NCBI GenBank assembly: GCA_936924635.1
Contig: CAKZHP010000133.1
Span: 1 to 64,000, forward strand
Length of the DNA: 64,000 bases
DNA from: an uncultured Propionibacteriaceae bacterium
Lineage (GTDB): Bacteria > Actinomycetota > Actinomycetes > Propionibacteriales > Propionibacteriaceae
Direction: 5' to 3'
Part shown: positions 1 through 6,207 of the stretch, piece by piece
Layout: each line of letters begins with the position of its first letter
How positions within the stretch are numbered: position 1 is the first letter of the stretch
Position numbers and translations under genes: made by a program
The notes under the pieces: generated by a model
What the model was told of the DNA's origin: nothing
Databases searched by the model: none
What the model saw: the letters and a program-made list of their open reading frames with translations, nothing else

Positions 1-223
1 CGCCGGCGTCCTTGCGGGCGGCGGGCGGCAGGGCACCGATCTCACGGTTGGCCAGGGCCAGCGGGGACCGATCACCCGCGTGCGCCTGCCGGGCCGCCTT
101 GAGCTCGGCGGTGGAGCCGGCGGCCGCGAAGGCCGCGAGGGCCTCGCTCACCATGACGGCAACCGCCTCGGCACCGAGCGGGGTCACCTGCACCGGGTCG
201 TACTGGGTGTTCGGTCCTGACAT
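1..223 (-). CDS. pheS: Phenylalanyl-tRNA synthetase alpha subunit, N-terminal part (cut by window edge)
   Basis: PheS is the catalytic subunit of the cytoplasmic PheST tetramer that charges tRNA-Phe. Only the first 74 codons are inside the window. The reading frame begins ATG at 223 with MSGPNTQYDPVQVTPLGAEA and later shows ALANREIGALPPAAR, which matches the coiled-coil tRNA-binding N-terminus of actinobacterial PheS. An AAGGA Shine-Dalgarno sequence lies just before the ATG. A promoter and the terminator of the upstream translation operon lie between this gene and the rRNA methyltransferase gene, so it is probably a separate unit, perhaps with pheT beyond the edge (inference). Confidence 0.85.
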   Translation of the reverse strand, partial: MSGPNTQYDPVQVTPLGAEAVAVMVSEALAAFAAAGSTAELKAARQAHAGDRSPLALANREIGALPPAARKDAG

Positions 224-265
224 GACGTCCTTCGTACGGGAGTTCGGCCGGTCGGCCAGAGGCCG

Positions 266-271
266 AGTCTA
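266..271 (-). promoter_or_regulatory. -10 element for pheS
   Basis: The minus strand reads TAGACT about 42 nt before the pheS ATG and directly downstream of the trmH terminator hairpin. No convincing -35 is visible. It fits the TAnnnT -10 used by many genes in this window. Confidence 0.45.
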
Positions 272-382
272 GGGACCCCGGCCCGGACGGCCCACGTGGT
301 TTCAGACCGCGACCAGAGCGATCCTGGCCGGGGCGGGTGGTGTCAGTGCGTCGGGGACGGGTTCTGCCCGGGGGCCTCGCGG

Positions 383-409
383 CCTGACAGCCCGGTCCCG
401 GGTGTCAGG
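383..409 (-). terminator. Terminator-like hairpin overlapping the stop codon of the rRNA methyltransferase gene
   Basis: The arms CCTGACA (383-389) and TGTCAGG (403-409) enclose a second CCCGG/CCGGG stem with a 2-nt loop. The right arm contains the TGA stop of the trmH-family gene. There is no clear U tract, as is common for actinobacterial terminators. Confidence 0.6.
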
Positions 410-1226
410 GCTTGCGGTGCTGCGCGGCGGAGGTGGAGTACAGGCAGACAGCAGCGGCGGTGGCCAGGTTCAAGCTCTCGGCGCGGCCCCACATAGGGAC
501 CCGTACCACCCGGTCGGCCAGTGCCCGGTCCTCGGCGGGCAGGCCCCAGGCCTCGTTGCCGAAGATCCAGGCGACCCGGCCCTGAAGGTCGCCCGTGCGC
601 TCCAGGTCGGTCAGCGACACCGAGCCAGAGCCGTCGGCTGCGTACACGCGCAGACCGTTCTCCTTCAGAGCGGCAACGGTCTCCGCCAGCGACGGCCCGG
701 TGGCCACCGTGAGGTGGAACAGGCTGCCGACCGACGCGCGTACGGTCTTGGGGTTGCTCACCTCGACCGAGCCTTGGGTCATCACCACTCCCTCGGCACC
801 GAAGGCGTCGGCGCAGCGGATCACGGTGCCGGCGTTGCCGGGGTCGCGCACCTGGGCGCAGACGACGACCAGCCGCGGCCGCGTGGCCAGCAGCTCGTCG
901 AGGCCGCCCGGGGTGTCACGGCAGGTCGCCACGATGCCCTGCGGGGTCACGGTGTCGCTGATGCCGGCCAGCTCGGTCTCGGAGACCCGGTACACCTCAG
1001 CGCCGGCCTCCCGGGCCGCAGTGACCAGCGCCTGCAGGCGCTCCTCGCCCTCCGGGGACACGAAGCACCGGGTCACCACTCCTGCGGCGACCGCTTCCCG
1101 GACCGCTTGCGGGCCCTCGGCCAGGAACTCTGAGGCCGCCTCCCTGCCCTTGCGGGACTGAAGACGACGAGCCGACCGGAGCACCCCCTGAGAGGGCGCT
1201 CCGGCCGGCTCGTGGTCAGCCGTCAT
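405..1226 (-). CDS. TrmH/SpoU-family RNA 2'-O-ribose methyltransferase
   Basis: This is a SPOUT-fold, SAM-dependent methyltransferase that probably modifies 23S rRNA. The N-terminal part (about residues 1-105) is a substrate-binding domain like SpoU_sub_bind (SRKGREAASEFLAEGPQAVREA). The C-terminal part holds the trefoil-knot motifs: VRDPGNAGTVIRCADAFGAEGV, then WIFGNEAWGLP, then VPMWGRAESLNLATAAAVCLY. It follows rplT by a few bases, the usual actinobacterial order infC-rpmI-rplT-trmH-pheS, so it is co-transcribed with ribosomal protein genes. I chose ATG at 1226; a GTG at 1232 in the same frame is an alternative. The exact modified nucleotide cannot be read from the sequence. Confidence 0.85.
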   Translation of the reverse strand: MTADHEPAGAPSQGVLRSARRLQSRKGREAASEFLAEGPQAVREAVAAGVVTRCFVSPEGEERLQALVTAAREAGAEVYRVSETELAGISDTVTPQGIVATCRDTPGGLDELLATRPRLVVVCAQVRDPGNAGTVIRCADAFGAEGVVMTQGSVEVSNPKTVRASVGSLFHLTVATGPSLAETVAALKENGLRVYAADGSGSVSLTDLERTGDLQGRVAWIFGNEAWGLPAEDRALADRVVRVPMWGRAESLNLATAAAVCLYSTSAAQHRKP

Positions 1227-1236
1227 CGGCACAGGG

Positions 1237-1605
1237 TCAGGCGGCGACCGTGACGGACGCGTCCTTGGCGACCTGCACCAGGGCGGAGAACGCCGTGGGG
1301 TCGGTCACGGCCAGGTCGGCCAGGATCTTGCGGTCGACCTCGACACCGGCGGCCTTCAGACCCGCGATGAAGCGGTTGTACGTCATGCCGTCGGCGCGGG
1401 CCGCCGCGTTGATCCGCTGGATCCACAGGGCACGGAAGTCGCCCTTGCGGTCGCGACGGTCGCGGTAGGCGTACGTGTACGAGTGGAGCAGCTGCTCCTT
1501 CGCCTTGCGGTACAGGCGGGACCGCTGCCCGCGGTAGCCGGACGCGGCCTCCAGGACCTCGCGGCGCTTCTTCTGCGCGTTCACTGCGCGCTTGACGCGT
1601 GCCAT
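1237..1605 (-). CDS. rplT: 50S ribosomal protein L20
   Basis: L20 is an early-assembly protein of the large ribosomal subunit that binds 23S rRNA. The 122-residue product begins MARVKRAVNAQKKRREVLEAA and contains GYRGQRSRLYRKAKEQ and RDRKGDFRALWIQRINAAAR, all diagnostic of L20. It is very basic at the N-terminus, as expected, and of normal family length. It lies between rpmI and the rRNA methyltransferase gene in the infC operon. In other bacteria L20 represses its own operon by binding the mRNA. No L20-type pseudoknot is obvious here, but the infC leader has attenuator-like hairpins. Confidence 0.97.
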   Translation of the reverse strand: MARVKRAVNAQKKRREVLEAASGYRGQRSRLYRKAKEQLLHSYTYAYRDRRDRKGDFRALWIQRINAAARADGMTYNRFIAGLKAAGVEVDRKILADLAVTDPTAFSALVQVAKDASVTVAA

Positions 1606-1637
1606 CTCGTGCTCCTACTAGTTCTGGGTGGTCCGGG

Positions 1638-1832
1638 TCACTTGCCGAGCAGGCGGCGCACCTTGCGGGCGTCACCGGGCTGCAGCTCGGCGTCAGGCAT
1701 CAGGCGCCGCTTCTGGCGCGACGACAGGTGCTCGTTCAGGTGGCGCTTGCCGGCCTGGCGGTGCGTGATCTTGCCCGACCCGGTGACCTTGAACCGCTTC
1801 TTGGCACCGGAGTGCGTCTTCATCTTCGGCAT
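1638..1832 (-). CDS. rpmI: 50S ribosomal protein L35
   Basis: L35 is a small basic protein of the 50S subunit. The 64-residue product begins MPKMKTHSGAKKRFKVTGSGK and continues KRHLNEHLSSRQKRRL, the canonical L35 signature. It sits between infC and rplT in the conserved order, separated from rplT by about 30 nt, and is certainly co-transcribed with both. Length is typical. Nothing unusual is seen. Confidence 0.97.
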   Translation of the reverse strand: MPKMKTHSGAKKRFKVTGSGKITHRQAGKRHLNEHLSSRQKRRLMPDAELQPGDARKVRRLLGK

Positions 1833-1882
1833 GTGCCGCTCCGTTCGTCTTCTCTTGCTTGCTTGCTGAGTTCTGAGGCCGA

Positions 1883-2572
1883 TTAGACGGCGGTGTCGGG
1901 GTCCAGGTTGTCCGACGGGCCGCGCTTCTTCTTGGGAGTCGCGGCAGCAGCCGTACGCGCCCGGTGCTCGGCGAGGTCGGCCAGCTCAGCCGCCTCGTTC
2001 GCGCTGCGCTCGGCAGCGATCCGGTCCTTCTCGGCCTTCTGCTCGACGCGGGCCTCGGCCTTCTTGCGGGTCGGGGTCAGCACCATGAGCATGTTGCGCC
2101 CGTCCTGCTTGGGCGCGGACTCGACCGTGCCGTCCTCGGCCACGTCGTCGGCCAGCTTCTTGAGCAGGTTGAAGCCCAGCTCGGGGCGGCTCTGCTCACG
2201 ACCGCGGAACATGATCGTGATCTTCACCTTGTCGCCACCGCGGAGGAACCGCACGACGTGGCCCTTCTTGGTGTCGTAGTCGTGTGCGTCGATCTTCGGC
2301 CGGAGCTTCATCTCCTTGATGACCGTGTTCGTCTGGTTGCGGCGGCTCTCGCGGGTCTTCTGCGCGTTCTCGTACTTCCACTTGCCGTAGTCCATGAGAC
2401 GGCAGACGGGCGGACGGTTGTCGGGGGCGACCTCCACGAGGTCGAGATCCGACTCCTGAGCGAGGCGCAGCGCGTCCTCGATGCGGACGATGCCGACCTG
2501 CTCGCCTCCGGGGCCGACGAGGCGAACCTCGGGCACCCGGATGCGGTCGTTGATACGCGGTTCAGTGCTGAT
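1883..2572 (-). CDS. infC: Translation initiation factor IF-3 with an ATC start codon
   Basis: IF-3 keeps ribosomal subunits apart and proofreads the start codon and initiator tRNA. The N-domain (EPRINDRIRVPEVRLVGPGG), the linker and the C-domain (KITIMFRGREQSRPELG) are clear; the tail is basic. An in-frame GTG at 2770 would give a 295-residue protein with an unrelated 66-residue extension. The family N-terminus instead begins one residue before STEPRIN, where the codon is ATC (2570-2572), preceded by TTGGAGGACAC. That GGAGG sits 5 nt upstream, an ideal Shine-Dalgarno sequence. Rare starts of infC (AUU in E. coli) are known to serve autoregulation by IF-3. The product is 229 residues. Confidence 0.9.
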   Translation of the reverse strand: MSTEPRINDRIRVPEVRLVGPGGEQVGIVRIEDALRLAQESDLDLVEVAPDNRPPVCRLMDYGKWKYENAQKTRESRRNQTNTVIKEMKLRPKIDAHDYDTKKGHVVRFLRGGDKVKITIMFRGREQSRPELGFNLLKKLADDVAEDGTVESAPKQDGRNMLMVLTPTRKKAEARVEQKAEKDRIAAERSANEAAELADLAEHRARTAAAATPKKKRGPSDNLDPDTAV

Positions 2573-2764
2573 GTGTCCTCCAAGTGCTGACAGTTCCAGG
2601 ACGCACGACAAGGGCCCCGCGAGTGCGCGGAGCCCTGACCAGACGCCGAAGGCGCCACCGAGCGGCGGCTCCCCCGTGCGGGGTGATGACCTGCAGAGCC
2701 GAGACGCCCTGCCAGGTGGGAGGTCAGGCCTCCACTTCGCGATGCCGGTGTCGTGCATACCGAC
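2573..2764 (-). promoter_or_regulatory. infC 5' leader with attenuator-like hairpins
   Basis: Between the inferred transcription start and the infC ATC lie about 190 nt. On the minus strand a small hairpin (CCCC-GCAC-GGGG, 2672-2683) is followed by GAGCC, then by a strong hairpin at 2612-2635 (arms GGGCTCCGCG / CGCGGGGCCC, loop CACT) that is followed by TTGTCG. GGAGCC, formed from the 3' side of the first hairpin, can pair with GGCTCC in the 5' arm of the second, giving mutually exclusive folds. TCAGCACT occurs on both sides of the Shine-Dalgarno sequence. The regulatory role is inferred. Confidence 0.45.
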
Positions 2765-2770
2765 CGCCAC

Positions 2771-2800
2771 AGTGTACGCCCCGCGGGCCCCGCCGAGAAA
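2771..2800 (-). promoter_or_regulatory. Promoter of the infC operon
   Basis: The minus strand reads TTTCTC (2795-2800), an 18-nt spacer, then TACACT (2771-2776). The -10 fits TAnnnT well; the -35 is weak. It predicts a start near 2764. Confidence 0.45.
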
Positions 2801-2846
2801 TCGATGCGCGCCGGGAGGCCCGAGAGACGCTGACGGTCGTGGCGTC

Positions 2847-3347
2847 CTACTGCGCAGCGGGCATCGCCCAGCCGAACTCCCCCGGCCCGATCTCCCAGAG
2901 CCGGTGGCCCTGCGCCAGCTCGGTCAGCAGGGGGGCCTCGACGACCATGGGCACCGGGCCGGCGACGTCGACGAGAAGCGCCTCGGCGCCCGCCTCCGCC
3001 ACGGTCGCGGCGAGCTCGTCGAGGGTGCCCGGGACGGGCCGGGCAGCCGGCTCCCACGCCTGCACCGCGTCGAGACCGGTGAAGGCGAGCAGGGCGCGGC
3101 GCCCATCGCCTGCCTGGATGGACACGGCGGCCATCTCGGCCTGACGGTCGGGGTCCGGGCCGTCTCCGCCCTCGTCGCCATGCGCGACGATCGGCATCAG
3201 CAACCTCGCACTGCACAGGGCGGCGACCGCTCTCAGGTAGGTGGTCGGGTCGCCCGGCGAGACAGCGGCAAGGGCCGCCCTGACAGCAGGATCTGCGTCA
3301 CCGCGGTCACCTGCGTACGCGGAACCGGGAGCATGGAGGCTGGGCAC
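2847..3347 (-). CDS. SseB-family protein
   Basis: The 166-residue product matches the N-terminal SseB-like domain common in Actinobacteria, where such genes often neighbour infC. Typical segments are the hydrophobic strand SARLLMPIVAH followed by an acidic loop, then EMAAVSIQAGDGRRALLAFTGLDAVQAW and a C-terminal VEAPLLTELAQG. The biochemical role of this family outside enterobacteria is unknown. There is no signal peptide or membrane segment. The start is GTG at 3347; a TACGGT -10 hexamer ends exactly 6 nt upstream, implying leaderless translation. The gene ends about 75 nt before the infC promoter and has its own promoter. Confidence 0.75.
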   Translation of the reverse strand: MPSLHAPGSAYAGDRGDADPAVRAALAAVSPGDPTTYLRAVAALCSARLLMPIVAHGDEGGDGPDPDRQAEMAAVSIQAGDGRRALLAFTGLDAVQAWEPAARPVPGTLDELAATVAEAGAEALLVDVAGPVPMVVEAPLLTELAQGHRLWEIGPGEFGWAMPAAQ

Positions 3348-3353
3348 CCCGCC

Positions 3354-3359
3354 ACCGTA
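3354..3359 (-). promoter_or_regulatory. -10 element giving a leaderless SseB-like mRNA
   Basis: TACGGT on the minus strand, then 6 nt (GGCGGG), then the GTG start at 3347. Confidence 0.5.
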
Positions 3360-3366
3360 CCGAGGC

Positions 3367-4434
3367 TCAGAAGCGGCGGCGCACCAGGGCCGCGCCGACG
3401 GTCACCGCGGCGCAGACGGCACCGATCGGCAGTGCCGGGTCGACACCGCGCGAGGGCGAGGCGGCCGGTACGCTCGCGAGGGCCGCAGCTGCCGCCTCCT
3501 CCCCCTGCTGGCCCTGGGCGACCGCGTTCCGGGAGCGCGACGCCGAGATGATGACCGTCGGCTCCGGCGGCGTCGGGGTGGGCGTGGGCGGCGGGGTGCG
3601 CGTCACGGTCACCGACACCGTCGGCTCGGGCTCAGCGGTCGGCGGCGCCGTCGTGACGGTGGGGTCGGAGCTGGGGGTCGGGGAGGTGACCGTGGGCTCA
3701 GGCTTAACCGGAGTCCCGGTCACCGTCGCGGTGGTGGTGACCGTCGCGGTGGTGGTCGCGGTCACGGTCTGGGTGGCGGTGACCGTCGCGGTGGCCGTCT
3801 GGGTCGCCGTCACCGTCTGGGTCGCCGTAACGGTGGCGGTCTCAGTGGCGGTGACTGTCGTCGTGGGGCCGGGGGTCGTCACCGTCTCGGTCGCCGTCAC
3901 CGTGGGGGCAGGAGCCGTGACCGTCACGGTCGGTCCGGAGGTCGTCACCGTGCTGGTCGGGCCGGGGACGGTCACCGTCGTCGTGGGCCCCGGCGCCGTC
4001 ACCGTGGTGGTGGGGCCGTTCGCGGTGACCGTGCGGGTGGGTGCCGTGGCGGGCACGAGAGTCCTCGTGGGGGCGGTGGCCGTCACGGTCCGGGGAGGAG
4101 CGGTGACGGTGACGGTCTGTGTCGGGATGCTCTCGGGCGACGCGGAGATCTCGACCGGGGCCGCGGGGCACGACTCACGGCCGGGGGTGCCGTCCGGGCC
4201 CAGGTTGAACAGCCGGGTGGTCGACGTGCGCCTCCACGTGCCCGCAGGCTGGCTGGCGGTCTGGCGCACCGGGTTCTTGCCGGGCTTGAGCTGCGCCACC
4301 CCGTCCTTGACCTGGTAGACGCACACCCAGCTGGAGCCCACAGGGGCCGACTGCGCCGTCGCGGGGAACGCCGCCAGCGCGACTCCTCCGAGCGCGCAGG
4401 TCGGCAGCCACACCAGAAGCCGCTTCATGTTCAC
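3367..4434 (-). CDS. Secreted Thr/Val-repeat protein with C-terminal membrane anchor
   Basis: I do not recognise a named family. The 355-residue product starts with a Sec signal peptide (MKRLLVWLPTCALGGVALAAFPATAQSA) and a small globular head of about 100 residues with two cysteines (WVCVYQVKDG, RESCPAAP). About 180 residues of low-complexity Thr/Val/Pro repeats follow (TVTA, TATQTVTATQ, PTTTVTAPGP), like a cell-wall stalk. It ends with a single hydrophobic helix and RRRF. There is no LPXTG-type motif, so it is membrane-anchored rather than sortase-linked (inference). An in-frame ATG three codons downstream (MKRLL) could also be used. The repeats make the opposite strand open too, but that frame is an artefact. 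Confidence 0.6.
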   Translation of the reverse strand: MNMKRLLVWLPTCALGGVALAAFPATAQSAPVGSSWVCVYQVKDGVAQLKPGKNPVRQTASQPAGTWRRTSTTRLFNLGPDGTPGRESCPAAPVEISASPESIPTQTVTVTAPPRTVTATAPTRTLVPATAPTRTVTANGPTTTVTAPGPTTTVTVPGPTSTVTTSGPTVTVTAPAPTVTATETVTTPGPTTTVTATETATVTATQTVTATQTATATVTATQTVTATTTATVTTTATVTGTPVKPEPTVTSPTPSSDPTVTTAPPTAEPEPTVSVTVTRTPPPTPTPTPPEPTVIISASRSRNAVAQGQQGEEAAAAALASVPAASPSRGVDPALPIGAVCAAVTVGAALVRRRF

Positions 4435-4556
4435 AGTCCCCCTCTGTCACAGCCCCGCCGGCACCGCGACGAATCGACTCGCCCGATCAACCGGCAGACA
4501 CCTCGCCCCCGTGCCGCCCCATACGGCTCGCAGACGCTCCCCCTGCAACGGTGTGG

Positions 4557-4586
4557 ACCCTACCAGCCCGCTCCAGGGACTGTCAC
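4557..4586 (-). promoter_or_regulatory. Promoter of the Thr/Val-repeat protein gene
   Basis: The minus strand reads GTGACA (4581-4586), an 18-nt spacer, then TAGGGT (4557-4562). The -35 overlaps the stop codon of the preceding PH-domain gene. It predicts a leader of about 115 nt. Confidence 0.5.
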
Positions 4587-5056
4587 GGCCAGATGTCAGG
4601 GTCCTCATCCGTCGTGAGGTGGCTTGCGACCGCGGCCCGGAGCCTCGTGAACTGCTCTCTGGCGTACGCCCCGTCGCTGGCCTGGATCCCCATCACCCCG
4701 AGGGTGTCGGTGTCGTTGATCCCGGAGTCAGGCACCAGGTGGAGGGTCGGCCAGGACTCGCCCTCGGGAAAGGTGACGCCGGCGATGCTGCCCCACGGCA
4801 CCCGGTGCGTACGCAGCCCGTTGCGAAGGGTCAGGCCGGAGTCGTCCGCCCGGACCGAGCAGAAGCCGATGGCCAGCATCATCGTCACCATCACCGCCAG
4901 GAAGAGGATGAAGGTGAGGATCTGGAGCACGGTGAACCGAGCCCGGACGTCGGTGCCCAGCGCCGCCCAGGCTGCCAGCGCGCCGCCCACCAGCACGACG
5001 GAGAAGCCGACACCGGCCCGGAGCGGCCGGCGGGGCCCCGCCTTGAACTCCGTCAC
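4583..5056 (-). CDS. PH-domain membrane protein downstream of hisG
   Basis: The 157-residue product has two transmembrane helices near the N-terminus (GVGFSVVLVGGALAAWAALG and TVLQILTFILFLAVMVTMMLAIGF). A cytoplasmic bacterial PH-like domain follows (VRADDSGLTLRNGLRTHRVPWGSI, then GVTFPEGESWPTLHLVPD). Short proteins of this type (PF10756-like) commonly follow hisG in Actinobacteria; their role is unknown. The GTG start at 5056 overlaps the hisG stop as GTGA, so translation is coupled. A longer frame from 5170 exists but lies inside hisG and is rejected. Confidence 0.75.
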   Translation of the reverse strand: MTEFKAGPRRPLRAGVGFSVVLVGGALAAWAALGTDVRARFTVLQILTFILFLAVMVTMMLAIGFCSVRADDSGLTLRNGLRTHRVPWGSIAGVTFPEGESWPTLHLVPDSGINDTDTLGVMGIQASDGAYAREQFTRLRAAVASHLTTDEDPDIWP

Positions 5057-5919
5057 AACCGGCACGCCGCGATGTCGGTGACGAGGATGGCACGCGCCCC
5101 CGCGTCCCACAGCTTGTCCATGAGCGCCTGCGAGTCGCGGCGCGGCACCATCGAGCGCACCGCCGACCACCCCTCGCGTGCCAGGGGCGAGATCGTCGGA
5201 CCCTCCAGGCCGGGCGCCACCGCCACGGCCGCCTCGAGCAGGTCGTTGTCGATGTCGAAGTCCACGAGCACGTAGTCGCGCGCGACCAGCACCCCGGTGA
5301 GCCGCCGCAGCAGCTGCGGGAAACCCTCGGGGCGCTCCGCGCCGCGGCGCCCGATCAGCACCGCCTCCGAGACCAGGATCGGGTCCCCGAACACCTCCAG
5401 GCCGGCCCGGCGCAGCGTGGTGCCGGTCTCGACCACGTCGGCGATCGCGTCGGCCACGCCCAGCCTGATCGCGCTCTCCACGGCACCGTCCAGGCTGATG
5501 AGGCGCGCCTCCACGCCGTGCTCGGCCAGGTGAGCGGCGACGAGACCCTGGTACGAGGTCGCGATGCGCCGGCCGGCCAGCTCGGCCACCGACGTCGCGC
5601 CCCCGTCGCGGGGGGCGGCGAACCGGAACTTCGTGCCGCCGAAGCCCAGCGGCAGCAGCTCGTCGGCGGCGGCGCCGGAGTCGAGCAGCATGTCACGGCC
5701 AGTGATGCCCAGGTCGAGGGTGCCCTCCCCTACGTACACGGCGATGTCGCGCGGACGCAGGTAGTAGAACTCGACGCCGTTGGCGTCGTCGACCAGCACC
5801 AGGTCCTTCAGGTCCCACCGCTGCCGGTAGCCCGCCTCCTTCAGCATCTGCGCGGCCGGCTCGGCCAGCGACCCCTTGTTCGGGACGGCGATCTTGAGCA
5901 GCGGTCGTTCGTCGGTCAC
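5053..5919 (-). CDS. hisG: ATP phosphoribosyltransferase, long (HisG_L) form
   Basis: HisG catalyses the first, committed step of histidine synthesis: ATP plus PRPP to phosphoribosyl-ATP. The 288-residue length and the C-terminal ACT-like regulatory domain (about residues 210-285) identify the long, self-sufficient, histidine-inhibited form, so no HisZ is needed. Motifs include KIAVPNKGSLAEPAAQML, GITGRDMLLDSG and the PRPP loop DVVETGTTLRRAGLEV. It follows hisE by a short gap and is coupled to the PH-domain gene. The GTG start at 5919 is 6 nt after a TAGCCT -10, so hisG probably also has its own leaderless promoter inside the operon. Confidence 0.95.
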   Translation of the reverse strand: MTDERPLLKIAVPNKGSLAEPAAQMLKEAGYRQRWDLKDLVLVDDANGVEFYYLRPRDIAVYVGEGTLDLGITGRDMLLDSGAAADELLPLGFGGTKFRFAAPRDGGATSVAELAGRRIATSYQGLVAAHLAEHGVEARLISLDGAVESAIRLGVADAIADVVETGTTLRRAGLEVFGDPILVSEAVLIGRRGAERPEGFPQLLRRLTGVLVARDYVLVDFDIDNDLLEAAVAVAPGLEGPTISPLAREGWSAVRSMVPRRDSQALMDKLWDAGARAILVTDIAACRL

Positions 5920-5925
5920 GGCGTC

Positions 5926-5931
5926 AGGCTA
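5926..5931 (-). promoter_or_regulatory. Internal -10 element for leaderless hisG mRNA
   Basis: TAGCCT on the minus strand, then 6 nt (GACGCC), then the GTG start of hisG at 5919. It lies in the short gap after hisE. Confidence 0.5.
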
Positions 5932-5940
5932 CCGGTGCGG

Positions 5941-6207
5941 TCAGAGCCGCTCGTAGACGTCCTTCGGCTCCAGACCGAGCGCGATCATCATCACCTGGAC
6001 GTGGTAGAGCAGCTGGCTGATCTCCCAGGCTGCGGCGTCGGCCCCCTCGTGCTCGGCGGCCATCCACACCTCGGCGGCCTCCTCCACGATCTTCTTGCCG
6101 ATGGCGTGGACGCCGGCATCCAGCCGGGCGACGGTGCCAGAGCCCTCCGGCCGCGTACGGGCCGTCTCCTGCAGCTGCGCGAACAGCTCGTCGAAGGTCT
6201 TGCTCAC
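5941..6207 (-). CDS. hisE: Phosphoribosyl-ATP pyrophosphatase
   Basis: HisE hydrolyses phosphoribosyl-ATP to phosphoribosyl-AMP, the second step of histidine synthesis. The 88-residue all-alpha MazG-like protein starts SKTFDELFAQLQETARTRPEG. It carries the metal-binding helix signature GKKIVEEAAEVWMAAEHEG (E-E-x-x-E) and then SQLLYHVQVMMIALGL. The GTG start overlaps the argG stop as GTGA (6204-6207), so argG, hisE and hisG form one translationally coupled unit. Length is normal for a stand-alone HisE. Confidence 0.95.
   Translation of the reverse strand: MSKTFDELFAQLQETARTRPEGSGTVARLDAGVHAIGKKIVEEAAEVWMAAEHEGADAAAWEISQLLYHVQVMMIALGLEPKDVYERL

Noticed and set aside
3560..4130. Direct repeats of GTGACGGTC-like units
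   Set aside because: They are codons of the Thr/Val stalk; both strands stay open only because of the repeat composition.
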